Assembly: GCA_938008865.1 (NCBI GenBank)
Contig: CALLJA010000468.1
Location: forward strand, 1-7,383
Length of the DNA: 7,383 nt
Reading direction: 5' to 3'
Source of the DNA: an uncultured Anaerolineales bacterium
Lineage (GTDB): Bacteria; Chloroflexota; Anaerolineae; Anaerolineales; Villigracilaceae
Shown here one piece after another: positions 1-6,193 of the stretch. The notes under the pieces are model-generated. The model was not told where the DNA came from. It searched no databases and saw nothing but the letters and a program-made list of their open reading frames with translations. The position numbers were made by a program, and so were the translations under genes. Positions within the stretch are counted from its first letter, which is position 1. Each line of letters begins with the position of its first letter.

Positions 1-1914
1 CTCAACTTTGGCGACCGCTTCGAGCTGCCCGTCGTCTTACAGAACCAGACCGACCAGCCGCTCACCGTGGACGTGGTGGCGCGCGCCTCCAACCTCAATC
101 TGCTGACCGATGGCTTGCGCGTAACCGTCCCCGCTAACGACCGTGTGGAAGTGCGCTTCGAGGCGGGCGCGGAGATGGCGGGCATTGCGGTCATCCAGGT
201 GGCGGCCAGTTCTGGCGAGTATGCCGACGCCGCCACGCTCAGTTTCCCCGTCTACACGCCCGCTACCACCGAGGCCTTCGCCACCTATGGCGTGCTGGAC
301 GGCGACGGCGCCATCGCCCAGCCTGTGCAATACCCCACGGGCGTCTTTCCGCAATACGGCGGGTTGGAGGTGACCACCTCGTCCACTGCGCTGCAGGCGC
401 TGACCGACGCCGTCCTGTACCTGCAAAACTATCCCTACGAATGTTCCGAACAACTGGCCTCGCGCATCCTCTCGGTGGCCGCCCTGCGCGACGTGCTGAC
501 CGCCTTCGAGGCGGAGGGCCTGCCCGCGCCCGCCGAAATGGAATCAGCCCTCAGCCGCGACATCGACCGCCTGCAGGGGATGCAAAACTATGACGGCGGA
601 TTCCCATCCTGGCAGCGCGGTTTCGCGTCCAACCCGTTCAACAGTGCCCATGTGACCCATGCCCTGGTCCTCGCCCGTCAAAAAGGTTTCAATGTCCCCG
701 ACCCGATGCTGCAAAACGCCCTCAACTACCTGCGCCAGATCGAGGAGTACTATCCTTCCTGGTATGGTCCCGAGACCCGCCGCAGCCTGAGCGCGTATGC
801 GTTGTACGTCCGCAACCTGGCGGGCGACCGTCATGCCAGCAAGGCCCTCAGCCTGTTGAACGAGGCTCCGCTGGAGGATCTCCCGTTGGACGCCCTTGGC
901 TGGCTATGGCCTGTCATCGACGATCCCAAAACGCTGGAAGAGATGCGCGTCCACGTCAATAACCGCGCCGTCGAGACGGCGGGCGCAGCCAATTTCACCA
1001 CCGCCTACGACGACCAGTCCTACCTGCTGCTGCGCTCCGACCGCCGCACCGACGCCATCCTGCTGGATGCGCTTATCCAGAACGACCCGCAAAGCGACCT
1101 GATCCCCAAAGTGGTCAACGGCCTGCTGGCCCAGCGCGTCAGGGGCCGCTGGGGCAACACGCAGGAGAACGTCTTCGTGCTGCTGGCGCTGGACCGTTAC
1201 TTCAGCGCCTACGAAGGCCAGTCGCCCGATTTCGTGGCCCGCATCTGGTTGGGCAATACCTACGCGGGCGAAAGCGAGTTCCGCGGCTACAGCACCGAAC
1301 AGCACCAGACCAACATCCCGATGAGTTATGTCCTCTCCGAGACAGCGGGCGGCGCGCAGAACTTCATCATCAGCAAGGACGGCGCGGGCCGACTGTATTA
1401 CCGCCTTGGCCTGCGTTACGCCCCCACCGACCTCAATCTCGATCCGCTCGATATGGGCTTCGTAGTCAAGCGTGTTTACGAAGCCGTGGACGACCCCGAG
1501 GATGTGCGCCAGGACAAGAATGGCGCCTGGCACATCAAAGCGGGCGCGCGCGTGCGGGTCCACATCACCCTGATGGCCCAGGACCGCCGCTATCACGTGG
1601 CCCTGGTCGACCCGCTGCCCGCTGGCCTGGAGATCCTCAACCCGTCGCTGGCCGTCTCGGGCAGCCTCCCGCAAGACCCGAGCGCTCCCGCCGACAGTTG
1701 GTGGTGGGGCGGACCCTGGTACGAACACCAGAACATGCGCGACAACCGCGCCGAAGCCTTCACCTCCCTGCTGTGGGACGGCGTCTACGAATACAACTAC
1801 ATCGCCCGCGCCACCACCCCTGGCACCTTCATCGTCCCGCCCGCCAAGGCCGAGGAGATGTACTCTCCCGAGGTGTTTGGCAGGAGCGGCAGCGACTGGG
1901 TGATCGTGGAATGA
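1..1914 (+). CDS. Alpha-2-macroglobulin family protein, C-terminal part (5' truncated by window)
   Basis: The frame is open from base 1, so the gene begins upstream; 637 residues are visible. In the known family, large bacterial alpha-2-macroglobulins are envelope or secreted protease traps that bind attackers through a reactive thiol ester. Visible residues 1-15 or so (NFGDRFELPVVLQNQTDQPL) match the start of the conserved A2M beta domain. The thiol-ester motif Cys-Ser-Glu-Gln is intact at visible residues 148-151 (Cys codon 442-444), in the context YPYECSEQ. The alpha-toroid thiol-ester domain follows (QNYDGGFPSW; RWGNTQEN at 383-390). A C-terminal receptor-binding-like beta domain ends with PPAKAEEMYSPEVFGRS. 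The N-terminal half, and with it any signal peptide or lipobox, lies outside the window, so localisation is inferred from the family. It is followed by a hairpin terminator and a convergent operon. The family call is firm; the protease-inhibitor role is by homology. Confidence 0.93.
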   Translation, partial: LNFGDRFELPVVLQNQTDQPLTVDVVARASNLNLLTDGLRVTVPANDRVEVRFEAGAEMAGIAVIQVAASSGEYADAATLSFPVYTPATTEAFATYGVLDGDGAIAQPVQYPTGVFPQYGGLEVTTSSTALQALTDAVLYLQNYPYECSEQLASRILSVAALRDVLTAFEAEGLPAPAEMESALSRDIDRLQGMQNYDGGFPSWQRGFASNPFNSAHVTHALVLARQKGFNVPDPMLQNALNYLRQIEEYYPSWYGPETRRSLSAYALYVRNLAGDRHASKALSLLNEAPLEDLPLDALGWLWPVIDDPKTLEEMRVHVNNRAVETAGAANFTTAYDDQSYLLLRSDRRTDAILLDALIQNDPQSDLIPKVVNGLLAQRVRGRWGNTQENVFVLLALDRYFSAYEGQSPDFVARIWLGNTYAGESEFRGYSTEQHQTNIPMSYVLSETAGGAQNFIISKDGAGRLYYRLGLRYAPTDLNLDPLDMGFVVKRVYEAVDDPEDVRQDKNGAWHIKAGARVRVHITLMAQDRRYHVALVDPLPAGLEILNPSLAVSGSLPQDPSAPADSWWWGGPWYEHQNMRDNRAEAFTSLLWDGVYEYNYIARATTPGTFIVPPAKAEEMYSPEVFGRSGSDWVIVE

Positions 1915-1930
1915 CGTCCGTTGGATAAAA

Positions 1931-1961
1931 ATCGGCCCCGAGTCCTGGACCCGGGGCTGAT
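1931..1961. terminator. Hairpin terminator between convergent genes
   Basis: The arms ATCGGCCCCGAGTC and GACCCGGGGCTGAT pair around a CTG loop with one G-T wobble and one A-C mismatch. On the minus strand the hairpin begins 5 bases after the yjbQ-like stop codon and is followed by TTTTTAT, a good intrinsic terminator. On the plus strand it begins 16 bases after the alpha-2-macroglobulin stop, but the T-tract is poor (TCCGTTTAA). It probably serves both genes, most efficiently the minus-strand operon. Confidence 0.8.
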
Positions 1962-1966
1962 TCCGT

Positions 1967-2386
1967 TTAATCACCGATAATCTTCACCAATACGCGCTTC
2001 CGTCTGCGCCCGTCGAACTCGCCGTAGAAGATCTGTTCCCATGTCCCAAAATCGAGACGTCCCTCGGTTACGGCGACCACGACCTCGCGGCCCATCACCT
2101 GGCGCTTCATGTGCGCGTCCGCGTTGTCTTCGCCCGTGTCGTTGTGCCGATAGCCGCTGACGGGTTCATGCGGGGCAAGTTTCTCCAGCCATTTGTCGTA
2201 ATCCTGATGCAGACCCGACTCGTCATCGTTGATGAAGACCGAGGCGGTGATATGCATGGCATTGACCAGCGCCAGCCCCTCGCGGATTCCGCTTTCGCGC
2301 AGACAGTCCTGCACCTGCGGGGTGATGTTGATGAATCCCCGTCGGGTGGGGAGGTTGAACCAGAGTTCTTTGCGGTAGGATTTCAT
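1967..2386 (-). CDS. YjbQ/UPF0047 family protein (secondary thiamine-phosphate synthase-like)
   Basis: This 139-aa protein has the normal length for the YjbQ (UPF0047) family. Characteristic segments are NAMHITASVFIND (residues 42-54), the HNDTGEDNADAHMKRQVMG block (81-99), and the C-terminal GRLDFGTWEQIF...GEFDGRRRKRVLV block (109-134). The conserved His45, Asn53, Asp90 and His92 are all present. Family members are annotated as secondary thiamine-phosphate synthases because E. coli YjbQ has weak ThiE-like activity; the physiological role is not settled. A longer frame runs upstream to 2749, but it reads through the DUF1992 gene in another frame. The start at 2386 is chosen because GAGGAAAC directly precedes the ATG (core GAGG, 4-base spacer) and because the family homology begins there. 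It lies 11 bases downstream of the DUF1992 gene, so the two are probably cotranscribed. No TPP-riboswitch-like leader is visible. Confidence 0.9.
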   Translation of the reverse strand: MKSYRKELWFNLPTRRGFINITPQVQDCLRESGIREGLALVNAMHITASVFINDDESGLHQDYDKWLEKLAPHEPVSGYRHNDTGEDNADAHMKRQVMGREVVVAVTEGRLDFGTWEQIFYGEFDGRRRKRVLVKIIGD

Positions 2387-2397
2387 GTTTCCTCGTT

Positions 2398-2727
2398 TTA
2401 CCCTTCTCTGCGCTGACGGTTTTGCCGTTCCATCAGCACGTTGAACTGCGTCTGCTTTTCGCTGATCAGCCTGCGGATTTTGTGGCGTTGGGTCTCCTCG
2501 TAGGTGGCTGACAGCCGTTCCTTGAGGGCGGCGATCTCGTGCAGCAGGTTGATCTCTTCGGGCAAGACCCCCGCGTTCTTGAGGATCGAGTAGGCCATGC
2601 GCACGTCTTCGGGCGTGTCGAAATAGGCGCTCAGGTTGAGCGGTTGACCTTTGCCGCGCAGGTTGTCGAAATCGCCGCGCTGCATGGCTTCCTGGATGAT
2701 GGCTTCCACGGCTTTGTCGAAGGACAT
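2398..2727 (-). CDS. DUF1992 (DnaJ-homologue subfamily C member 28-like) protein
   Basis: This 109-aa protein is a stand-alone DUF1992 domain, the conserved region also found in eukaryotic DNAJC28; no J-domain (HPD) is present. The diagnostic signature is AIIQEAMQRGDFDNLRGKGQPLNL at residues 9-32, shown here only as evidence of the 'GxFDNLxGKGxPL' family pattern. A helical charged tail rich in Glu, Arg and Gln follows, with no signal peptide or membrane segment, so the protein is probably cytosolic. The molecular function is unknown. The ATG at 2727 is chosen because the domain begins a few residues later and a TATACT -10 box lies just 6 bases upstream. There is no Shine-Dalgarno sequence, which suggests a leaderless mRNA. 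It is the first gene of a two-gene operon with the YjbQ-like protein. Longer upstream extensions would cross the promoter and the divergent gene. Confidence 0.88.
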   Translation of the reverse strand: MSFDKAVEAIIQEAMQRGDFDNLRGKGQPLNLSAYFDTPEDVRMAYSILKNAGVLPEEINLLHEIAALKERLSATYEETQRHKIRRLISEKQTQFNVLMERQNRQRREG

Positions 2728-2733
2728 GACCCG

Positions 2734-2761
2734 AGTATAGCATGGACAAATCAGATGTAAA
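2734..2761 (-). promoter_or_regulatory. Minus-strand sigma70-type promoter, leaderless, for the DUF1992-yjbQ operon
   Basis: Read on the minus strand: TTTACA (2756-2761), 16-base spacer, TATACT (2734-2739), then only CGGGTC before the ATG. Transcription would therefore begin at or next to the A of the start codon (2727), leaving no room for a ribosome binding site. This is the usual geometry of leaderless promoters. Confidence 0.7.
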
Positions 2762-2770
2762 TTGACATCT
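2753..2770. promoter_or_regulatory. 18-bp near-perfect palindrome, candidate operator
   Basis: AGATGTAAATTGACATCT has perfect 6-base arms (2753-2758 and 2765-2770) and a central AATT. Only one symmetric pair is mismatched (2759/2764). It contains both complete -35 boxes (2756-2761 minus strand, 2762-2767 plus strand), so a dimeric regulator bound here could control both divergent units. Part of the symmetry comes from the two -35 boxes themselves (TGTAAA and TTGACA), but the flanking AGA/TCT bases are not needed for -35 function. No regulator gene is visible nearby. Confidence 0.5.
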
Positions 2771-2790
2771 CTCCCCGATTCCTGTACACT
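2762..2790 (+). promoter_or_regulatory. Plus-strand sigma70-type promoter, leaderless, for the hydrolase-ligase gene
   Basis: TTGACA (2762-2767, perfect consensus), 17-base spacer, TACACT (2785-2790), then ACTCGC and the ATG at 2797. The -10 box is 6 bases from the start codon and no Shine-Dalgarno sequence is present, so the mRNA is predicted to start at or within a base or two of the ATG. The layout mirrors the minus-strand promoter, and the two -35 boxes abut. Confidence 0.75.
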
Positions 2791-2796
2791 ACTCGC

Positions 2797-5274
2797 ATGG
2801 GCATCGACCTCGACCTCTATCGGCACGAAGTACGCGTTTCCTCCGATCCGCTGGTGCGTCTCTCGGCGCTGGATGTCTCCCCCGACCATCCCCAGCGGAC
2901 CTTCGTTTTCCTGCACGGTTTCGGCGGGCAGGCGCTGCAATGGCAATACCAGTTGGAGAAGTTCTCGCTGGAGAACCGCGTCATTGCCCTCGACCTGCGC
3001 GGACATGGGCTCTCAGACAAACCCTCCAGTGGATATGACATGCCGCGCATCCAGGCCGACCTCGAAGCCGCGCTGGACGTGCTGAAAGTGAAGGGACCCT
3101 TCGTGCTGGTCGGCCATTCCTTCGGCGGGGCGGTGGCGACGGAGTTCGCCCTGGTCCACCCCGAACGGGTCGAGCGGCTGATCCTGGTCGCGACGGCGGG
3201 TCAGTTCAAGTTGAATCCGTTCTTTCGGCTGGCGCTGCATCTGCCGAATTGGGCCCTGCGCCTGATCGACCCGTTCACACGCTCATGGCTCTCGGCTCCG
3301 CCCCACGCGCTGAAACCATACTACCTGCAAAACCTGTCCCGCTGGGTCGGATGGGACAAGTTCTCCGCGTTGACGGTTCCGACGCTGGTGGTCCGCGGGC
3401 ACCGCGACCAGGTGTTTGAGCGGCCGTTCTTCGAGCGGGTGGCAAAATCCATTCCAGGCGCGGAAGATGCCGATATCGGGGGATCAGGCCACATGGTCAT
3501 GCTCGAACGGCGCGAAGCGGTCGACCGCGCCATTGAGCGCTTCCTTGGCGAAGAATCCAAATCCTCATGGCGCGATACGCCCTCGGTGGTGGTCAAGAAG
3601 AAAGGCGCCCGCGAGGACCTGCGAACCAGCCGTCCCTGGCTGCGTTTCTATGAAGCGGGCGTGCCTTACACGGTCGGCATCCCGAACATCCCGCTGCATC
3701 ACCTGTTGCGTTCGTCGGTTCGGAGATTCCCACTGCAGCCCGCTATTTTCTTCGAGGGCGCGCGCCTGTCGTACCGCCGATTGAACCACGAAGCCAACCG
3801 CTTTGCCAACGCGCTGCTTGCGCTGGGCGTGGACAAGGGCACGCGCGTGGTGTTGCTGCTGCCCAACCTGCCGCAGATGGTGGTGGGTTTCTTCGGGGTT
3901 ATGAAGGCGGGCGCGGTGGCGGTCTTCATCCCGCCCATGACCGAGCCCGAGGAGATCGTCCGTCAGGTGAAGGATGTGGAGGCCAGTGTGCTGGTGACGC
4001 TCACGCCCTGGGCGGGGCTGGCGGGGCAGATCCAGCAGGGGAGCGGGGTGCCGCACGTCATCCTGACCGACCCCGCCGACTATCTTCCGTTTTGGAAGCA
4101 GTGGATCTCGCGCTGGCGCAATCGCGGATTCCACCTGACTAACGCGCTGACCTTCCGCCGCTGGCTGCGCGGCCAGAGCGACAAGTCGCCGTCTATCGAT
4201 GTCCAGCCCGAGGACCTGGCGGTGGTCCAGTTCACGGGCGGCACGACCGCCGCCGCCAAGGGCGTGATGCTTTCGCACCGCAACCTGGTGGCAAACGCCC
4301 TGCAAACCCGTCACTGGATGCCGAACGTGGTGGAGGGCGGCGAGCGCTTCTTGTGCGCGGTGCCGATCTTCCATAGTTATGGCCTGACCACCGCGCTCAA
4401 CGTGCCCGTGGCGCTCGGCGCGACCATGGTCTTGCAGCCGCAATTCCAGATCGGCGGAATCATGAACAGCATCCGCGCCTACAAGCCGACCGTCTTCCCG
4501 GGTGTGCCGAGCATGTACGTGGCCATCAACAATTTCCGCGCGGCGCGCAAGTATGGCATCCGCTCGGTGAAGGCCTGCATCAGTGGCTCCGCGCCGTTAC
4601 CCGTCGAGGTACAAGAGGCCTTCGAGAAGCTGACCAGAGGCCGCCTCGTCGAAGGCTACGGCCTGACCGAGGCATCTCCCGTCACACATGCCAATCCGTT
4701 GGGCGGCGACCGTAAACTGGGCAGCATCGGCATTCCGCTGCCCTCTACTGAGGCCGCCGTCGTGGACCTGCCGACGGGCCGCAAGGAAGTGCAACCTGGG
4801 CAGATCGGCGAGCTGGCAGTGCGCGGTCCGCAGGTGATGATGGGCTACTGGCGCAACGAGGCGGCTACGCGCGAAGTGTTGACGAGCGACGGCTGGCTGC
4901 TGACGGGCGACGTGGCCCAGATGGATGAGGATGGTTATTTCCGCATCATTGCCCGCAAAGCCGACATGTGGTACCCTGACAAGCCTGGCAGCCCCGCCTT
5001 CCCGCGCGATGTGGAAGAAGTTATCTACGAGATCCCGCAGGTGAAGGAGGCCACCGTGGTGGCCGTGGCAGGCCGACCCTTTGCCTTCGTCATCGCCGGG
5101 CGCGAACGTCCCACCCCCGAGGCGGTCATCGCCTATTGCAAGCGCCGCCTGCCTCCGCACCTCGTCCCGCGCTTCGTCATTTTCATGGAGGATTTCCCGC
5201 GCACCTTTATCGGCAAGGTGTTGCGGCGTGAGTTAGCCAAACGTTATGAAAAATACATCGCATCCGTCGAATGA
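2797..5274 (+). CDS. Fusion of alpha/beta-hydrolase and AMP-forming acyl-CoA ligase
   Basis: The 825-aa protein has two enzyme modules. Residues 1 to about 256 form an alpha/beta-hydrolase with a complete triad: Ser108 in the GHSFGG elbow, Asp204 (VRGHRDQV) and His232 (GSGHMVM), plus the HGFGG oxyanion loop. A charged linker (about 257-278) leads to an acyl/aryl-CoA synthetase of the ANL superfamily (279-825). That module has the P-loop TGGTTAAAKG (480-489), the EGYGLTE adenylate motif (619-625), TGD with Asp705, and the catalytic Lys807 near the C terminus (PRTFIGKVLRREL). Such ligases make acyl-AMP and then acyl-CoA. The inferred role is release of a carboxylic acid from an ester by the hydrolase half and its activation by the ligase half; the substrate is unknown and a long-chain fatty acid is only plausible. 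No signal peptide or membrane helix is seen. Transcription looks leaderless. Oddities are the A3 loop (Gly and Pro replaced by Ala) and an unusual hinge region. It overlaps the next hydrolase gene by 29 bases. Confidence 0.92.
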   Translation: MGIDLDLYRHEVRVSSDPLVRLSALDVSPDHPQRTFVFLHGFGGQALQWQYQLEKFSLENRVIALDLRGHGLSDKPSSGYDMPRIQADLEAALDVLKVKGPFVLVGHSFGGAVATEFALVHPERVERLILVATAGQFKLNPFFRLALHLPNWALRLIDPFTRSWLSAPPHALKPYYLQNLSRWVGWDKFSALTVPTLVVRGHRDQVFERPFFERVAKSIPGAEDADIGGSGHMVMLERREAVDRAIERFLGEESKSSWRDTPSVVVKKKGAREDLRTSRPWLRFYEAGVPYTVGIPNIPLHHLLRSSVRRFPLQPAIFFEGARLSYRRLNHEANRFANALLALGVDKGTRVVLLLPNLPQMVVGFFGVMKAGAVAVFIPPMTEPEEIVRQVKDVEASVLVTLTPWAGLAGQIQQGSGVPHVILTDPADYLPFWKQWISRWRNRGFHLTNALTFRRWLRGQSDKSPSIDVQPEDLAVVQFTGGTTAAAKGVMLSHRNLVANALQTRHWMPNVVEGGERFLCAVPIFHSYGLTTALNVPVALGATMVLQPQFQIGGIMNSIRAYKPTVFPGVPSMYVAINNFRAARKYGIRSVKACISGSAPLPVEVQEAFEKLTRGRLVEGYGLTEASPVTHANPLGGDRKLGSIGIPLPSTEAAVVDLPTGRKEVQPGQIGELAVRGPQVMMGYWRNEAATREVLTSDGWLLTGDVAQMDEDGYFRIIARKADMWYPDKPGSPAFPRDVEEVIYEIPQVKEATVVAVAGRPFAFVIAGRERPTPEAVIAYCKRRLPPHLVPRFVIFMEDFPRTFIGKVLRRELAKRYEKYIASVE

Positions 5275-6091
5275 AACCCTGAATGTTCCCAACCACATTA
5301 ATTTCATCCATCAGGGGGAGGGGGCACCCGTCATCCTGATTCACGGGCTGGCGGCCTCCCTGCACGATTGGGACGACCTCGTCCCCGAACTGGTCCAGCA
5401 TGGATATGCTGCCTACGCCCTCGACCTGCTCGGCCACGGCGAAAGCGCCAAGCCCGACTCGCGAGCCTACGAGATCGACTGGCTCTTCGACCACCTGGCG
5501 GCCTGGATCGACTCCCTCGGGCTGGACCAGCCGCCCGTGCTGGTCGGCCACTCCCTGGGCGGCTACCTCACCCTGGAATATGCGCGCCGTTTCCCCGAGC
5601 GGATTCGCGGTCTGGTGCTGGTCGACCCGTTCTATCGGCTCGAACAGTTGCCCGCTTTGCTGCGTCTTTCGTATCACCGTCCCGAGATCAACATGACCGT
5701 CGTCGAGCGCACACCCGAGTGGCTGTTTCGTATCATCATCGACGCCACCAGCCTCTCGATGGGACACAGCAGCGGCGGCGCGCACAACCTGCCCGAGCAT
5801 ATCCGCGCGCAGACCGCGCTCGATTACAAGCGCACCGCGCCTGGCGTGTATAACATCCCCAACACCATCGCCGACCTGACGCCGCGCTTGCCGTCTATTG
5901 CGCAGCCCGCGCTGGTGGTGTGGGGTGTGCGCGACAGCACCCTGGCCCCGTCCTCCTTTATGGACCTGGTCCGTGCCTTGCCCAACGTGGTCGGTTCGAA
6001 GACTTTCATCGCAGGTCACGTGCCGCACCAATCGCACGCCGTTGAGTTCAATCCACTGGTGTTGGAGTTTTTGAAGAACCTGCCGTCGTAG
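5246..6091 (+). CDS. Alpha/beta-fold hydrolase
   Basis: This 281-aa protein is a single-domain alpha/beta-hydrolase. The oxyanion motif HGLAAS is followed by the strand-4 motif LDLLGHGESAKP, nucleophile Ser103 in GHSLGG, acid Asp230 (VWGVRDST) and His258 (AGHVPHQ). A helical lid lies between about residues 130 and 205. Length and motifs resemble esterases, epoxide hydrolases and C-C bond hydrolases; the sequence does not fix the substrate. No signal peptide is evident. The ATG at 5246 lies within the end of the fusion gene (29-base overlap). No convincing Shine-Dalgarno sequence precedes it, and the next in-frame ATG is too far inside, so translation is probably coupled to the upstream gene. 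It is a second, diverged hydrolase beside the one fused to the ligase, which suggests both act on related substrates or in successive steps. A weak terminator follows. Confidence 0.9.
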   Translation: MKNTSHPSNETLNVPNHINFIHQGEGAPVILIHGLAASLHDWDDLVPELVQHGYAAYALDLLGHGESAKPDSRAYEIDWLFDHLAAWIDSLGLDQPPVLVGHSLGGYLTLEYARRFPERIRGLVLVDPFYRLEQLPALLRLSYHRPEINMTVVERTPEWLFRIIIDATSLSMGHSSGGAHNLPEHIRAQTALDYKRTAPGVYNIPNTIADLTPRLPSIAQPALVVWGVRDSTLAPSSFMDLVRALPNVVGSKTFIAGHVPHQSHAVEFNPLVLEFLKNLPS

Positions 6092-6132
6092 CGCAACGCC
6101 ATCTTGCGCTGTGGTATCCCTGGGGATTTTTT
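6090..6132 (+). terminator. Probable intrinsic terminator after the hydrolase operon
   Basis: AGCGCAA (6090-6096) pairs perfectly with TTGCGCT (6104-6110) around a 7-base loop and overlaps the hydrolase stop codon. A second short hairpin follows, ATCC-CTGG-GGAT (6116-6127), running directly into TTTTTT (6127-6132). Neither stem is long, so efficiency is uncertain. The T-tract and the position before the nrdR promoter support the call. Confidence 0.5.
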
Positions 6133-6156
6133 AAGAGAAGCGTTGATTTCGAGTAC

Positions 6157-6185
6157 TTGTATTGCCCCATCCTTTATGCTACAAT
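6157..6185 (+). promoter_or_regulatory. Predicted nrdR promoter (extended -10)
   Basis: TTGTAT (6157-6162), 17-base spacer, TACAAT (6180-6185), with TG one base upstream of the -10 (TGCTACAAT) as in extended -10 promoters. Transcription would begin near 6191-6193, giving a leader of about 85 bases before the nrdR ATG. I could not recognise paired NrdR boxes over the promoter. Confidence 0.6.
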
Positions 6186-6193
6186 GCCCTTCA

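Noticed and set aside
904..1974. 356-codon open frame on the minus strand inside the alpha-2-macroglobulin gene
   Set aside because: It is antisense to a gene with clear family motifs, its translation is low-complexity (Ala/Val/Gly/Arg-rich), and it runs through the terminator hairpin. It is a shadow of GC-rich coding sequence.
1967..2749. Extended 260-aa start for the YjbQ-like gene
   Set aside because: The extra 121 residues are an out-of-frame reading of the DUF1992 gene and have no family similarity; the ATG at 2386 has a ribosome binding site.
3565..4443. 292-codon minus-strand open frame opposite the acyl-CoA ligase
   Set aside because: Its composition is rich in His, Arg, Gln and Gly, typical of the reverse strand of GC-rich genes, and it lies opposite conserved ligase motifs.
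5207..6037. 276-codon minus-strand open frame opposite the second hydrolase
   Set aside because: The plus strand encodes a hydrolase with a complete triad; the antisense product has no recognisable motif and no plausible start signals.
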